The translations under genes were made by a program, and so were the position numbers. The notes under the pieces were generated by a model. The model did not search any database and was not told where the DNA came from. It was given only the letters and a program-made list of their open reading frames with translations. From Lewinellaceae bacterium (GTDB lineage Bacteria > Bacteroidota > Bacteroidia > Chitinophagales > Saprospiraceae): a stretch of 64,000 nt of DNA. The number at the start of each line of letters is the position of its first letter. Position 1 is the first letter of the stretch. The DNA is taken from assembly GCA_020636005.1 (NCBI GenBank), contig JACJYR010000004.1, positions 434,001-498,000 on the forward strand, given 5' to 3'. This document shows, piece by piece, positions 51,177-60,600 of this stretch.

Positions 51177-54050
51177 ATGAAAAACATGCGAACTATTAAA
51201 TTCTCTTTTTGCCTATTTATCGCCCTGCTTTCCATCATGCCAGGCCTTACTGCACAAAGTGGATGGTCCCAGATTTACAACTTTCCACAGAACCAACTTA
51301 ATGATGTGATAGAGGACAGTGATGGCGGGTTTGTGGCCCTGGGGTCTATTTATGATTCTACCCATGTCCTGCTCATGAAAACGGATGCGGATGGAAACCT
51401 GTTTTGGGCAACACAACATTCAGAACCAGGCTCCTTTTATTTTCCTAACAGCCTGAGCAAGGCTACGGGGGGATACTTAGTGGCTGGTAGAACTTACTCC
51501 CCCCAAGATGGCTATTCTACACTATTGATGAAGTTTGACGACAATGGCACTTTCCTTTGGTCCACAACTGATTTTCTCAATGGTTATGAAATTTTATATG
51601 ATGCTGTTGAAATTGCTGATGGCAGTATTTGGGCTACAGGGATTAGTTATCTTAATGGAGATAAACATTACTTGATGCACTTTGATAGCGGAGGTAATAT
51701 TCTGTCAACAGAGGAAGGAACCATCGTTACCACCACGATCCCTTATATTTCCCCTGCTGCGGACGGTGGCTTTATGGTAGGTGGTTGGAGTTGGAATGGC
51801 ACATACAGTTTGCTGCGTGAAAAACGGGATGCAAGTGGGGTTGTTGAAGCATCTAACACTATTCTATCATTTACCAACGGGTATTATCTTTCCATGGATA
51901 GCCGCCCTGGGATAGGCTTGTTTTATTTTGGGGTGGAATACGTGCAGAGTGGGAATTCTTTCATGTTTTCAATTACAAAAGTGGATGATGACGGTAATAC
52001 CCTGTGGACACAACAGATACCGCCTTCTACTTTTGGATTAAGCAACATCCAACAAAATTATCCTGAGATCAACCGGGTGCGGGCTGCATCTGATGGTGGT
52101 TGTTTTTTCACCATGTTCTCCGGTGGCGTGACGGGCGTGGTCAGGTTGGATGCCAACGGCAACTTGAGTTGGCTAAAAACTTACCAGGACAACGTCTTTG
52201 ACCACAACGGACTGTTTGGCGTGGACGAAACGGCTGACGGCGGCTGTATTTTGGCGGGCTTTAATTTCGGCGATTTTTCCCCCACCAGCCCCTTGATGAT
52301 CAGGCTCTTAAGCGATGGCTCCTTGTTCCCAAACTCCCTTTCCGGCAGCATCTTTTATGATGCAAACTATGATTGCCAGTATGATACGGATGATATTTTG
52401 GTAAAAAACTACTTCGTGCAGGCACACTCCCAAGCACAAGATTTTTATGCTTCTTCGGATATGGATGGCAATTATTCAATGGAACTGCCCGATGGCGACT
52501 TTACCGTGACCGTCCATTCCCCCAATCCTTTTTCCGTTTTTTGTGAAAATGACCTGCCGATCAACCTAGTCGGGCCAGGAGACCACCAGGTGTTAAACTT
52601 TGCAGACACCATCGCCCCCTGCCCCTTGCTCGATGTGTCCATGTACTCCTGGACGATGCGGCGCTGCATGGAAAACAAGTACATGGGCAGCGTGTGCAAC
52701 CTGGGCTATGTACCTGTCCAGGGTGCCTACCTCGAAGTGGCCCTGGACGATTGGCTTTCGTTCACTTCGGCCTCTTTGCCCGCCACGGTCCAGGGCCAGG
52801 TCGTCACGCTCCAGTTGGGCGATATAGGGGCTGGGGAGTGCGTGGATTTCACGCTCTTTTTCTTCCTCGACTGCGATGTCCCCCCTGGCCTGACCCACTG
52901 CTCGGAAGCTACCGCCTACCCGAATGTATGGTGTGGTGGAAACGATCCGGCATGGGATGGCTCCAGTATCCGGCTGATGGCGGAATGTGTAGGGCCGGCT
53001 GGCGATTCCGTTCAATTTGTAATAAAAAATGTGGGCACGGGCGACATGCAACAGTCCAGCAATTTCATCGTCATCGAAGACCACATGATCATGTTGCAGG
53101 GTGGTTTCCAGTTGCCGTCGGGCGGCGAATATGTCCTTCCAGCGATATACTCTAACGGAGCAACCTACCGCCTGGAAGCCGACCAATGCCCCGGCCACCC
53201 CGGTTTCTCACACCCAAGCATCGTAGTGGAAGGCTGTGGGGTTGAAAATGGGCTCCCTATCAGTACCGGTTTTGTCAATATGTTCCCGATGGACGATGCC
53301 GACCTTTTTGTGGACATTGACTGCCGCCAGAACACCGCCAGCTACGACCCCAACCAAAAGGAGGCTTTCCCAGAGGGTTTTATGGACGACCACCAAATAG
53401 AGCGTGGCACCGACCTCGAATACCTCATCCAGTTCCAAAACACAGGCACAGATACCGCCTTTCTGGTGGTGCTGAAAGACACGCTCTCTCCCTTACTCGA
53501 CCCCACCACCATCCGCCCCGGTGCAGCCAGCCACCCCTACCAGTTCGACCTTTCGGGGCAGGGCGTTGCCACTTTTTCCTTCCCCGACATCATGCTCCCC
53601 GACTCCAACGTGAACGAGCCGATGTCGCATGGCTTTGCGAGCTTCCGCATTTCCCAAAAACCAAACATCCCTTGGGGTTCGGTGATCTACAACTCGGCAG
53701 CCATTTACTTTGATTTCAATGCGCCTGTGATTACAAATGAAGTTTTTCATACTGTTGACACCAACTTTATTGAAATCATCAATGACGTAAATGAACTTAC
53801 TGACGGCTTTGGCGAATTGTTGGCCTATCCCAACCCTTCTGCGGGGGATGTCATTTTTGAAATACCAACGGAACGTGCTGTTACTGCTACTTTTCATCTG
53901 TTCGACCCGATGGGCAGGCAGGTTTTGCGGGAAAATTTCACCGAAAACAAATACCGCTTCCAGCGGAACGGGCTTGCGGCGGGAGTGTATTTTTATAGGG
54001 TGGAAATGGACGGTGATGGGGTTTATTCCGGAAAGGTAATTTTGAAATAA
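51177..54050 (+). CDS. Large T9SS surface protein, paralogue of 46494
   Basis: The ATG at 51177 places the signal peptide (MRTIKFSFCLFIALLSIMPG, ending LTAQ) correctly; 957 residues. Residues about 30-400: propeller-type repeats with DSDGGFVALGS, TDADGNLFWATQ, ATGGYLVAGR, DETADGGCILAGFNFG. Then SdrD-B-like (GSIFYDANYDCQYDTDDILV), a beta domain (ECVDFTLFFFLDCDVPPGLT), the DPNQKEAFPEGF segment followed by LEYLIQFQNTGTDTAFLVVL and YNSAAIYFDFNAPVITN, and the T9SS sorting domain (GFGELLAYPNPSAGDVIFEI, ending GKVILK). The last 200 bp are nearly identical in DNA to the 55068 gene, a sign of gene conversion or recent copying. Confidence 0.9.
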   Translation: MKNMRTIKFSFCLFIALLSIMPGLTAQSGWSQIYNFPQNQLNDVIEDSDGGFVALGSIYDSTHVLLMKTDADGNLFWATQHSEPGSFYFPNSLSKATGGYLVAGRTYSPQDGYSTLLMKFDDNGTFLWSTTDFLNGYEILYDAVEIADGSIWATGISYLNGDKHYLMHFDSGGNILSTEEGTIVTTTIPYISPAADGGFMVGGWSWNGTYSLLREKRDASGVVEASNTILSFTNGYYLSMDSRPGIGLFYFGVEYVQSGNSFMFSITKVDDDGNTLWTQQIPPSTFGLSNIQQNYPEINRVRAASDGGCFFTMFSGGVTGVVRLDANGNLSWLKTYQDNVFDHNGLFGVDETADGGCILAGFNFGDFSPTSPLMIRLLSDGSLFPNSLSGSIFYDANYDCQYDTDDILVKNYFVQAHSQAQDFYASSDMDGNYSMELPDGDFTVTVHSPNPFSVFCENDLPINLVGPGDHQVLNFADTIAPCPLLDVSMYSWTMRRCMENKYMGSVCNLGYVPVQGAYLEVALDDWLSFTSASLPATVQGQVVTLQLGDIGAGECVDFTLFFFLDCDVPPGLTHCSEATAYPNVWCGGNDPAWDGSSIRLMAECVGPAGDSVQFVIKNVGTGDMQQSSNFIVIEDHMIMLQGGFQLPSGGEYVLPAIYSNGATYRLEADQCPGHPGFSHPSIVVEGCGVENGLPISTGFVNMFPMDDADLFVDIDCRQNTASYDPNQKEAFPEGFMDDHQIERGTDLEYLIQFQNTGTDTAFLVVLKDTLSPLLDPTTIRPGAASHPYQFDLSGQGVATFSFPDIMLPDSNVNEPMSHGFASFRISQKPNIPWGSVIYNSAAIYFDFNAPVITNEVFHTVDTNFIEIINDVNELTDGFGELLAYPNPSAGDVIFEIPTERAVTATFHLFDPMGRQVLRENFTENKYRFQRNGLAAGVYFYRVEMDGDGVYSGKVILK

Positions 54051-54084
54051 TCGGGTCGCCAATCTTGAGATTGGATGTACACTG

Positions 54085-54118
54085 AAGCCGCCACGACGAG
54101 GGTCGTGGCGGCTTTTGT
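54085..54118 (+). terminator. Rho-independent terminator of the 51177 gene
   Basis: Perfect 12-pair stem AAGCCGCCACGA / TCGTGGCGGCTT, then TTTG. Homologous to the one at 44795-44829. Confidence 0.88.
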
Positions 54119-54782
54119 ATGCCATCATTTCCAACAGCCAACGGCTCTCCGTCAGCACTTTTTCATTTTTGATTTGCTGGCACAATTTCTCCACCGCTTT
54201 TTTATCTAAACGGTTTACTTGCAGCAACTTGTCGAGGTAGCGGATAAAGTTGAGGTAGTTGCTGCGGTGGTAGCCGATGACCTCCGAGCGGTTAATGTAG
54301 TTCCGCATGGCGTCGAGATGGGAATGGAGCAGATTGAAGGCTTCGAGGTGGTAGCAGGTTTTCAGCAGAAGGGTCTTGGCGGCGAGGTTGAGCAGGGGGG
54401 GGCCTTGTACTCGGCCTTTTGCAACAGGGGGAGGGCAGCGTCGTACTGCTTGCGCTCGTAGGCGAGGCGGGAACTCCTGCATGACGAGGCCGCTGGTGAC
54501 GGCGTTCTGGTAGGTGTAGCGGCTGAGTTCGCCATCGGTGAGGAAGACGGCGGCGTTGGCAACCTCTTTTTCAGGTACTGGCTTTTCGTTTTTCAGGTAT
54601 TTTTCCAGCCAATCAAAAAGCAACACCGATTCTGCCAGGCGGCTGAAATACGGCGACTGCAAGTAGCGCCGGAAATCTCGCATTTCCAGTTTTGAAAAAC
54701 TGCGGAAGAGTTGCACAAGGCGGGATTTTTCCAGTGCTTTTGATTTTAAGAGTTTTTTTTGATAAATGCTCAATTGTTTCAT
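54113..54782 (-). pseudogene. Decayed LQSPFF family gene, copy E
   Basis: From the ATG at 54782: LVQLFRSFSKLEMRDFRR, then YLQSPYFSRLAESVLLFDWL matches the family start. After KPVPEKEVANAAVFL it jumps to TDGELSRYTYQNAVTSGLVM, so about 300 codons of the middle are deleted. Then the frame shifts: LAYERKQYDAALPLLQKAEY is in another frame, and NLAAKTLLLKTCYHLEAFNL, GYHRSNYLNFIRYLDKLL, LTESRWLLEMM return in the first. The normal stop is gone and the frame runs on through the terminator. It is still head to head with the T9SS gene at 55068. Confidence 0.85.
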
Positions 54783-54883
54783 CTTAAAATTGGAGACAAA
54801 ACTAAGTTTATAAATTCAGTAAATATAGGAATCGGATACTTATTGAGCATCAAAAAACAAAAGACAAAACCAGTAAAATGTTT

Positions 54884-54925
54884 TTGTTCCACGGCAAGGG
54901 TCGCCACACTTTTGTAACGTCAAAA
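54884..54925 (+). promoter_or_regulatory. Shared promoter-like box of secreted partner E
   Basis: TTG (54884-54886), 20 bases, then CACTTTTGTAACGTCAAAA (54907-54925), 142 bp before the ATG at 55068. Confidence 0.6.
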
Positions 54926-55067
54926 GAATCAAATGGCCGACAGCGCCAACCAAGCCCAAAAGCCAAAACCGAAAACAAACCTCAAAAAACCGAGCTCCGG
55001 CATTGAAGTCATTTGGTTCTTTTGACAATAAACCATTGATTTTCAATTATTTAAAAATAGATTTCCC

Positions 55068-57413
55068 ATGTTTCCGAATCTACTTATTTGCCTAAAATCG
55101 AAAATGAGCCTTGCGCTCTTGCTGACCTTGGCCGTCCTGCAGTTGGGCTGGTCCCAGCAAACCTTCAAGATATCCGGCACCGTCACCACCGAGACCGGCG
55201 TGCCAGCCCACGGCTTCTTGGTGCAGAGCGGTAACCCCAACGTGCCAGACGTGACCACGGATGCCAACGGCTATTATGAATTGGAAATACCGGCGGGCGA
55301 GGATGCCATTATCGCCCCGTTCCGAAACAATGACCTGCTCAACGGCGTGTCCACCTTAGACAAGGTGCTCATCGAAAGGCACATCCTTGGCATCGAACAA
55401 TTGGATTCCCCCTACAAGCTCATCGCCGCTGACGTCAACCATACTGGCACCGTAACGTCTTCAGACGTCGTTACCTTGTACGATGCGATTCTTAACGTCA
55501 TCAACGAATTCCCGGACAATACATCTTGGCGCTTCGTGGATGCCAATTACGTCTTCCCCAACCCAAGCAACCCGTTTGAATCACCATTCCCGGAACTCTT
55601 CAATTTCAACGCTATTAACAGTGACATAAGCGGCGTGGATTTTATCGCCGTCAAAGTGGGCGACGTCAACGGCACTGCCGAACTGTTCCTGGGCGGGGCA
55701 GGCGCCATCCAAGGCAGTATCTTCTTCGACCAAGACGACAACTGCGCACAGTCCAGCGGTGACTCTCCACTCACCAACTGGATAGTGGTCGCCTCCAATG
55801 CCGGCACCACGGATAGCTTTTACGCCAACTCGAATGTCTATGGGGACTATGAGCTTTACCTCCCGCCTGGCACTTACGATATTGAGGTAGTGCAAGCAAG
55901 CGGCCTTTTTGCACCTTGCACGGGGACAGTAACCGGCGTGAACGTGGCGCTCCAATCCATCACTACCGTTGACTTTGCCCAACAAGCCGTGCTTGATTGC
56001 CCGGCAATGGAAGTGGAACTCTCCACTTACCTCCTCCGGCGCTGCTTCCAAAATTACTACCACGTCCAATACTGCAACAACGGCACTGCCACAGCCGAAG
56101 ACGCCAGTGTTGAGGTCACGCTCGACCCCTATTTCATCGACGTAAGCAGCAGCATCCCTTGGGCCTCCGTCAACAGCGACACCTATACCTTTAACGTCGG
56201 TGACGTGCAGCCCGGCGAATGCGGGAATTTTTTCATCACTTTCAAAGTAAGCTGCGATGCGGAACTCGGCCAGACGCACTGTACCAGTGCCCATGTTTAC
56301 CCTGATTCTTCCTGTGTGGCACCCAATATGCTCTGGAGCGGCGCCGACCTCATCGTGACGGGCGAGTGCGTGAACGACGAGGTGGTCTTCACCATCACCA
56401 ACACAGGCGACGACATGGACGAGCCGGTGGAGTATGTGGTCATCGAGGACATCATGATTCAAATGACGGAAACCCTGCAACTGCCAGCGGGCGGCACGAA
56501 GACCGAGACCCGCACCGCCAATGGGGCCACTTGGCGCCTCGAAACCGAGGAGGCCGCCTACCATCCTTATGAAACCTTTGCCAGTGCAACCGTGGAAGGC
56601 TGCCCCGACGGCTTCGTGCCCATGAGCTACGGCTTCGTCAACCTCTTCCCAATGCCCGATGAAGCGCCTTTCGAGGACATTGACTGCAGGGAGAACGTTA
56701 GCTCTTGGGACCCCAACGACAAAACGGGCTTCCCGCTAGGCGTGGGCGAGCGGCACTTCATCGAGCCAGGCCAGCCGCTCGACTACCTCATCCGCTTCCA
56801 GAACACGGGCACGGATACGGCCTTCAACATCCTTGTGATTGATTCGCTGCAGCAAACGCTTGACCCTGCCTCCATCAAAATACTTGGCAGCAGCCACCCA
56901 ATGACCTTCGTACTCGGCGACCGGGGCGTTGCAAGGTTCATTTTCAACGACATCATGCTGCCCGACAGCAACGTGAACGAGCCGCTCTCCCACGGTTACG
57001 TGAAGTTCAGCATCGCCCAAAAACCGGGGCTGCCCCTCCCGACGGTCATCGAAAACTCGGCGGCCATCTATTTCGACTTCAACGCCCCTATCATCACCAA
57101 CACGACCTGGCATACGGTGGACACGGATTTCATCGAAGTCGTCAGCAGCGTGAGCGATGTGCCACCAGGCTTCGGCGAACTCTTGGCCTACCCCAACCCA
57201 TCCGCCGGTGATGTCATTTTTGAAATACCAACGGAGCGGCCTGTGAGTGCCATTTTCCAACTATTCGACCCGATGGGCAGGCAGGTTTTACGGGAAAATT
57301 TCACCGAAAACAAATGCCGCTTTCAGCGGAACGGGCTTGCGGCGGGGGTGTATTTTTACAGGGTGGAAATGGAAGGTGGGGGTGTTTTTAGCGGAAGGGT
57401 TATTTTGAAATAA
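55068..57413 (+). CDS. T9SS surface protein with dockerin-like segment
   Basis: 781 residues, signal peptide in the first 30 (MSLALLLTLAVLQLGWSQ). Residues about 32-70 form a carboxypeptidase-regulatory-like domain (FKISGTVTTETGVPAHGFLV), then a dockerin-like pair (LDKVLIERHILGIEQL; AADVNHTGTVTSSDVVTLYD), an SdrD-B-like domain (GSIFFDQDDNCAQSSGDSPL), a beta domain (YCNNGTATAEDASVEVTLDP), the DPNDKTGFPLG segment and LDYLIRFQNTGTDTAFNILV region, and the T9SS sorting domain (GFGELLAYPNPSAGDVIFEI). So it shares its C-terminal two thirds with 51177 but has a different N-terminal module in place of the propeller. Partner of the decayed LQSPFF copy E. Confidence 0.9.
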   Translation: MFPNLLICLKSKMSLALLLTLAVLQLGWSQQTFKISGTVTTETGVPAHGFLVQSGNPNVPDVTTDANGYYELEIPAGEDAIIAPFRNNDLLNGVSTLDKVLIERHILGIEQLDSPYKLIAADVNHTGTVTSSDVVTLYDAILNVINEFPDNTSWRFVDANYVFPNPSNPFESPFPELFNFNAINSDISGVDFIAVKVGDVNGTAELFLGGAGAIQGSIFFDQDDNCAQSSGDSPLTNWIVVASNAGTTDSFYANSNVYGDYELYLPPGTYDIEVVQASGLFAPCTGTVTGVNVALQSITTVDFAQQAVLDCPAMEVELSTYLLRRCFQNYYHVQYCNNGTATAEDASVEVTLDPYFIDVSSSIPWASVNSDTYTFNVGDVQPGECGNFFITFKVSCDAELGQTHCTSAHVYPDSSCVAPNMLWSGADLIVTGECVNDEVVFTITNTGDDMDEPVEYVVIEDIMIQMTETLQLPAGGTKTETRTANGATWRLETEEAAYHPYETFASATVEGCPDGFVPMSYGFVNLFPMPDEAPFEDIDCRENVSSWDPNDKTGFPLGVGERHFIEPGQPLDYLIRFQNTGTDTAFNILVIDSLQQTLDPASIKILGSSHPMTFVLGDRGVARFIFNDIMLPDSNVNEPLSHGYVKFSIAQKPGLPLPTVIENSAAIYFDFNAPIITNTTWHTVDTDFIEVVSSVSDVPPGFGELLAYPNPSAGDVIFEIPTERPVSAIFQLFDPMGRQVLRENFTENKCRFQRNGLAAGVYFYRVEMEGGGVFSGRVILK

Positions 57414-57436
57414 GCTGCTGTCAAAAATACATCAAG

Positions 57437-57476
57437 AAACGCTTGATGGCATAATTGGCCAACAAGCGTTTTTCTT
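57437..57476 (+). terminator. Rho-independent terminator of the 55068 gene
   Basis: AAACGCTTG / CAAGCGTTT stem followed by TTCTTTT. The -33 box of the next promoter lies in its loop. Confidence 0.85.
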
Positions 57477-57485
57477 TTACCTTTG
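57455..57485 (+). promoter_or_regulatory. Promoter of the 57643 gene
   Basis: TTG (57455-57457), 20 bases, TACCTTTG (57478-57485): a full Bacteroidota consensus promoter overlapping the preceding terminator. The leader would be about 150 bases. The shared box of the LQSPFF partners is absent here. Confidence 0.65.
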
Positions 57486-57642
57486 CCCCATCACGTCTAA
57501 GAACAAAGCAACCATAACTGGTCTCCTTTCACTGCTGGTTGATTTCCACTGAAAAAGAAATGCTGATAAAACACCATGCTTTGGCCCGGCACAACGCTGC
57601 CATTGCTGCTGCATTTCATTTTTTCATCAAAAAATAAAAGAC

Positions 57643-60600
57643 ATGAACAAACACTTTCTCTTCCCCGCTTTTGCAAAAACGGTCATCGCTTCCTGCGTTT
57701 CCAACTTCCTCATTTTGGGGCTGATAATGGCCCAGGGCTGGCAGCAATCCTACCCCACAACCTCTGGCTATTCCATTGAAACGCTGGGCACCAACTTCAC
57801 CGCCAACCTGAAAAACGGCCTCGCTAACTCATTTTTTACAGCGAACGGGAGCGATGGCAGCCTCGTCAGCCTGACGCCATCCGCTCCCGACTGCGACCTC
57901 GCCCCTTACGGCGTCGGCGACCTGCGGGTGTCGTCCACCGAGTTTTTTGACCGGGAACTCACCACCGCCAACGACCTGAGAATCAGACGGTTGAAGCTAA
58001 CGGTAAACACCTGCACTATCAGCCAAACGGTGTTCGACCAGACCTACGACCTGCCGGTTGCCGAGGCAGTGTATATTGCCAACATGGCTTACGAGCCGTC
58101 TTTGCAGGCCCTTTTTATCGGAGGGACGTTGCAACTGACGCCCATTGGGAGTGCCACGCAATACCGCTATTTTATCAAAAAAATAAATGCCATGACGGGT
58201 GCGGAGGCATGGAGTTATCAATCGCCCGTCCTGACGATTCCGGGCTTTGTGCCAAATTTCAAGTTATGGTTGGCTACCTTCGAGGGAGGTGTCGTGGCTT
58301 CAAGGGGGACGCCAACTGCAACCGACATCAATCTGCTGAAGCTTGACGCTAACGGCCAATTGGTGTTCGACCAACTTTTTGGCAGCCCGCTCACGCTATT
58401 GAACAGCATTGCGGAAACAGTCAACGGCGACCTGGACATCCGCACGTTCAAGGCCTCGGTTTCAGGCCCCGGAGATGCGCCGGGCTTTCAGCGAATGTCG
58501 GCCACAGGCAGCCCAGTTTACCAGGCCTCTCCTGCAGCAATCCTTAACAGCTATTTGGGTAGTTTTCAATATCTGCTAACCTTGTCTGTTCACATCCCGT
58601 TGATTAATGATGAGGTGCTACTGGTTGGGAAAAACAGTGGCACGATTGGCACTCCCGGCGTTTTTCTTATCAAACTCGGGTCATCGGGACAGGCTTTGTG
58701 GACCAAGTTTTACCCTGGGTTGCTTGCCGACTTCACCCATGCCGTCCAGACTGCCGACGGCGGCTTCCTGCTCGGCGGCAAATTGGAAAACAGCACCGAG
58801 GTTTTTTTGATGAAAACCGATGCTAATGGGGAAATAACGCCGCCAGCTACTTGTGCGGGCAACCTGCTCTCCAACCCAGGGTTCGAGAGCGGCCTCACGG
58901 GCTGGAGCACTTCAGGCGATGTGACCATTTCGACCGTTGCCAATACAGGTATAAATGCAGCCAAAGTAGGAGGAATGGGCTACGGTTCAGTGGGGCAAGT
59001 TTTACCCACTACGCCAGGGAAAAATTACAAAGCAAAGGTGTGGGCGAAATCGAGCGGTGACTATTCTTCCCAACATGTCGAAATCCGTTTTTTAAACGCC
59101 AGCTTCATGTCTATACCGCTGATTGGTCAAGCGCAGAACATCACCCAGAACTATTCGGAACAAACCTTGTTTGCGACGGCTCCGGGCAATGCTGCCTACG
59201 TGTATGCGCTCGCCTGGAAGGACGGCAGTGGCAGCATCGAGGTGGACGATTGGTGCCTGACGATTGACGACTCAAATAGCAGCCTACCCGATTTGACGGT
59301 CACCAATCTTCAAATCCCTTCCGTGCTGACGGTCGGCACTTCCTTCAATTTAAGTTGCGTGGTTCAAAATATTGGAACGGCAGATGCCCCTAGCACAGAA
59401 TTATTGGTCAATGCTTTGCCCAATTCTCTTGCCGTTATCCCAGTACCAGCGCTCGCCATTGGGCAAGAGGTGACTATCAATCAGAGCATTGCAGTGCCCC
59501 TAAGCGCAGTCCTTGGCCAGGCCAACCTCTACGCCCAAGTAGATGCAGTAACCCAATCCATCACAGAACTAAGCGAGACAAACAATTACGCAACCGCTCC
59601 GGTCGAATTTGTGTCGGGCGGCTCCGGCCAGATTGACCTCTCCCTCGTTGCGCAGCAACTCACCGCCACCCCCGCCCAATGGAGCAACTACCCCGTGAAA
59701 CTGACCATCTCAAACAGTGGCCCGCAAACGGCCACGGGCGTGAAAGTGAAATTTGCGAAGCCAAACGGCGTGGTGTACGTGGGTGGTAACGAGTTCACCG
59801 CTTCACAAGGAACCTTCAACCCGAACGGCGACGAGGTCTGGACGGTGGGCAACATCCCCGCCAACGGTTCGGCGACGTTGACGGTGAATTATTTCCTGCT
59901 AAATGCTTCTGCACCAGTGGCTTATGCGCAGGTGACCGCCGCCAACGAAACGGACTCGGACAGCTCGCCCGGCAACGGTACGCCACCTTCGGCAAACGAG
60001 GACGATGAGGCGAGCACGGGCGGCGGTGGGCCACCCAACCAGACGCCCGACCTGACCCTCGCCAACTTGCAAATACCCAATTCGAGCGTTGCAATGGGCG
60101 CAATTTTGAACTACAATTTCGATGCGGCGAACATCGGTACGGGCGCTGTGCCGGGCAATTTCACCATCAAGTCCTACATCAGCACCGACCAGACTTTGAG
60201 TGCCAACGACATTCAGGATGGCACCATCCCCACAGGCAATTATGGCGTAGGTTTTTCGGTGCAAAACGTGGCGGGCGCATCAACGATACCCGCCAGTTTG
60301 GCCGCAGGCCAGTATTATCTGATTGTGAAAATTGATGCGGACAACGCTATTGCCGAAGGCAACGAGAACAACAACACCATAGCAAAATTATTTACGGTGA
60401 CGGGCAGCGTACAAAATCCCGACCTCCAACTCAGCCTTGAAACAGATGCCTCCGAAATTTGGCCGAACAACCCAATTTTCTTTGTGACAGCCACGGTAAA
60501 AAATACAGGGGCGCAACAGGCAACAGGGGTCGAAGTCACACTCTCAGGTTTACAGGGAGCTGCATTGGCCAACAGCAATTTCCCACCGGTAGCCAGCCAA

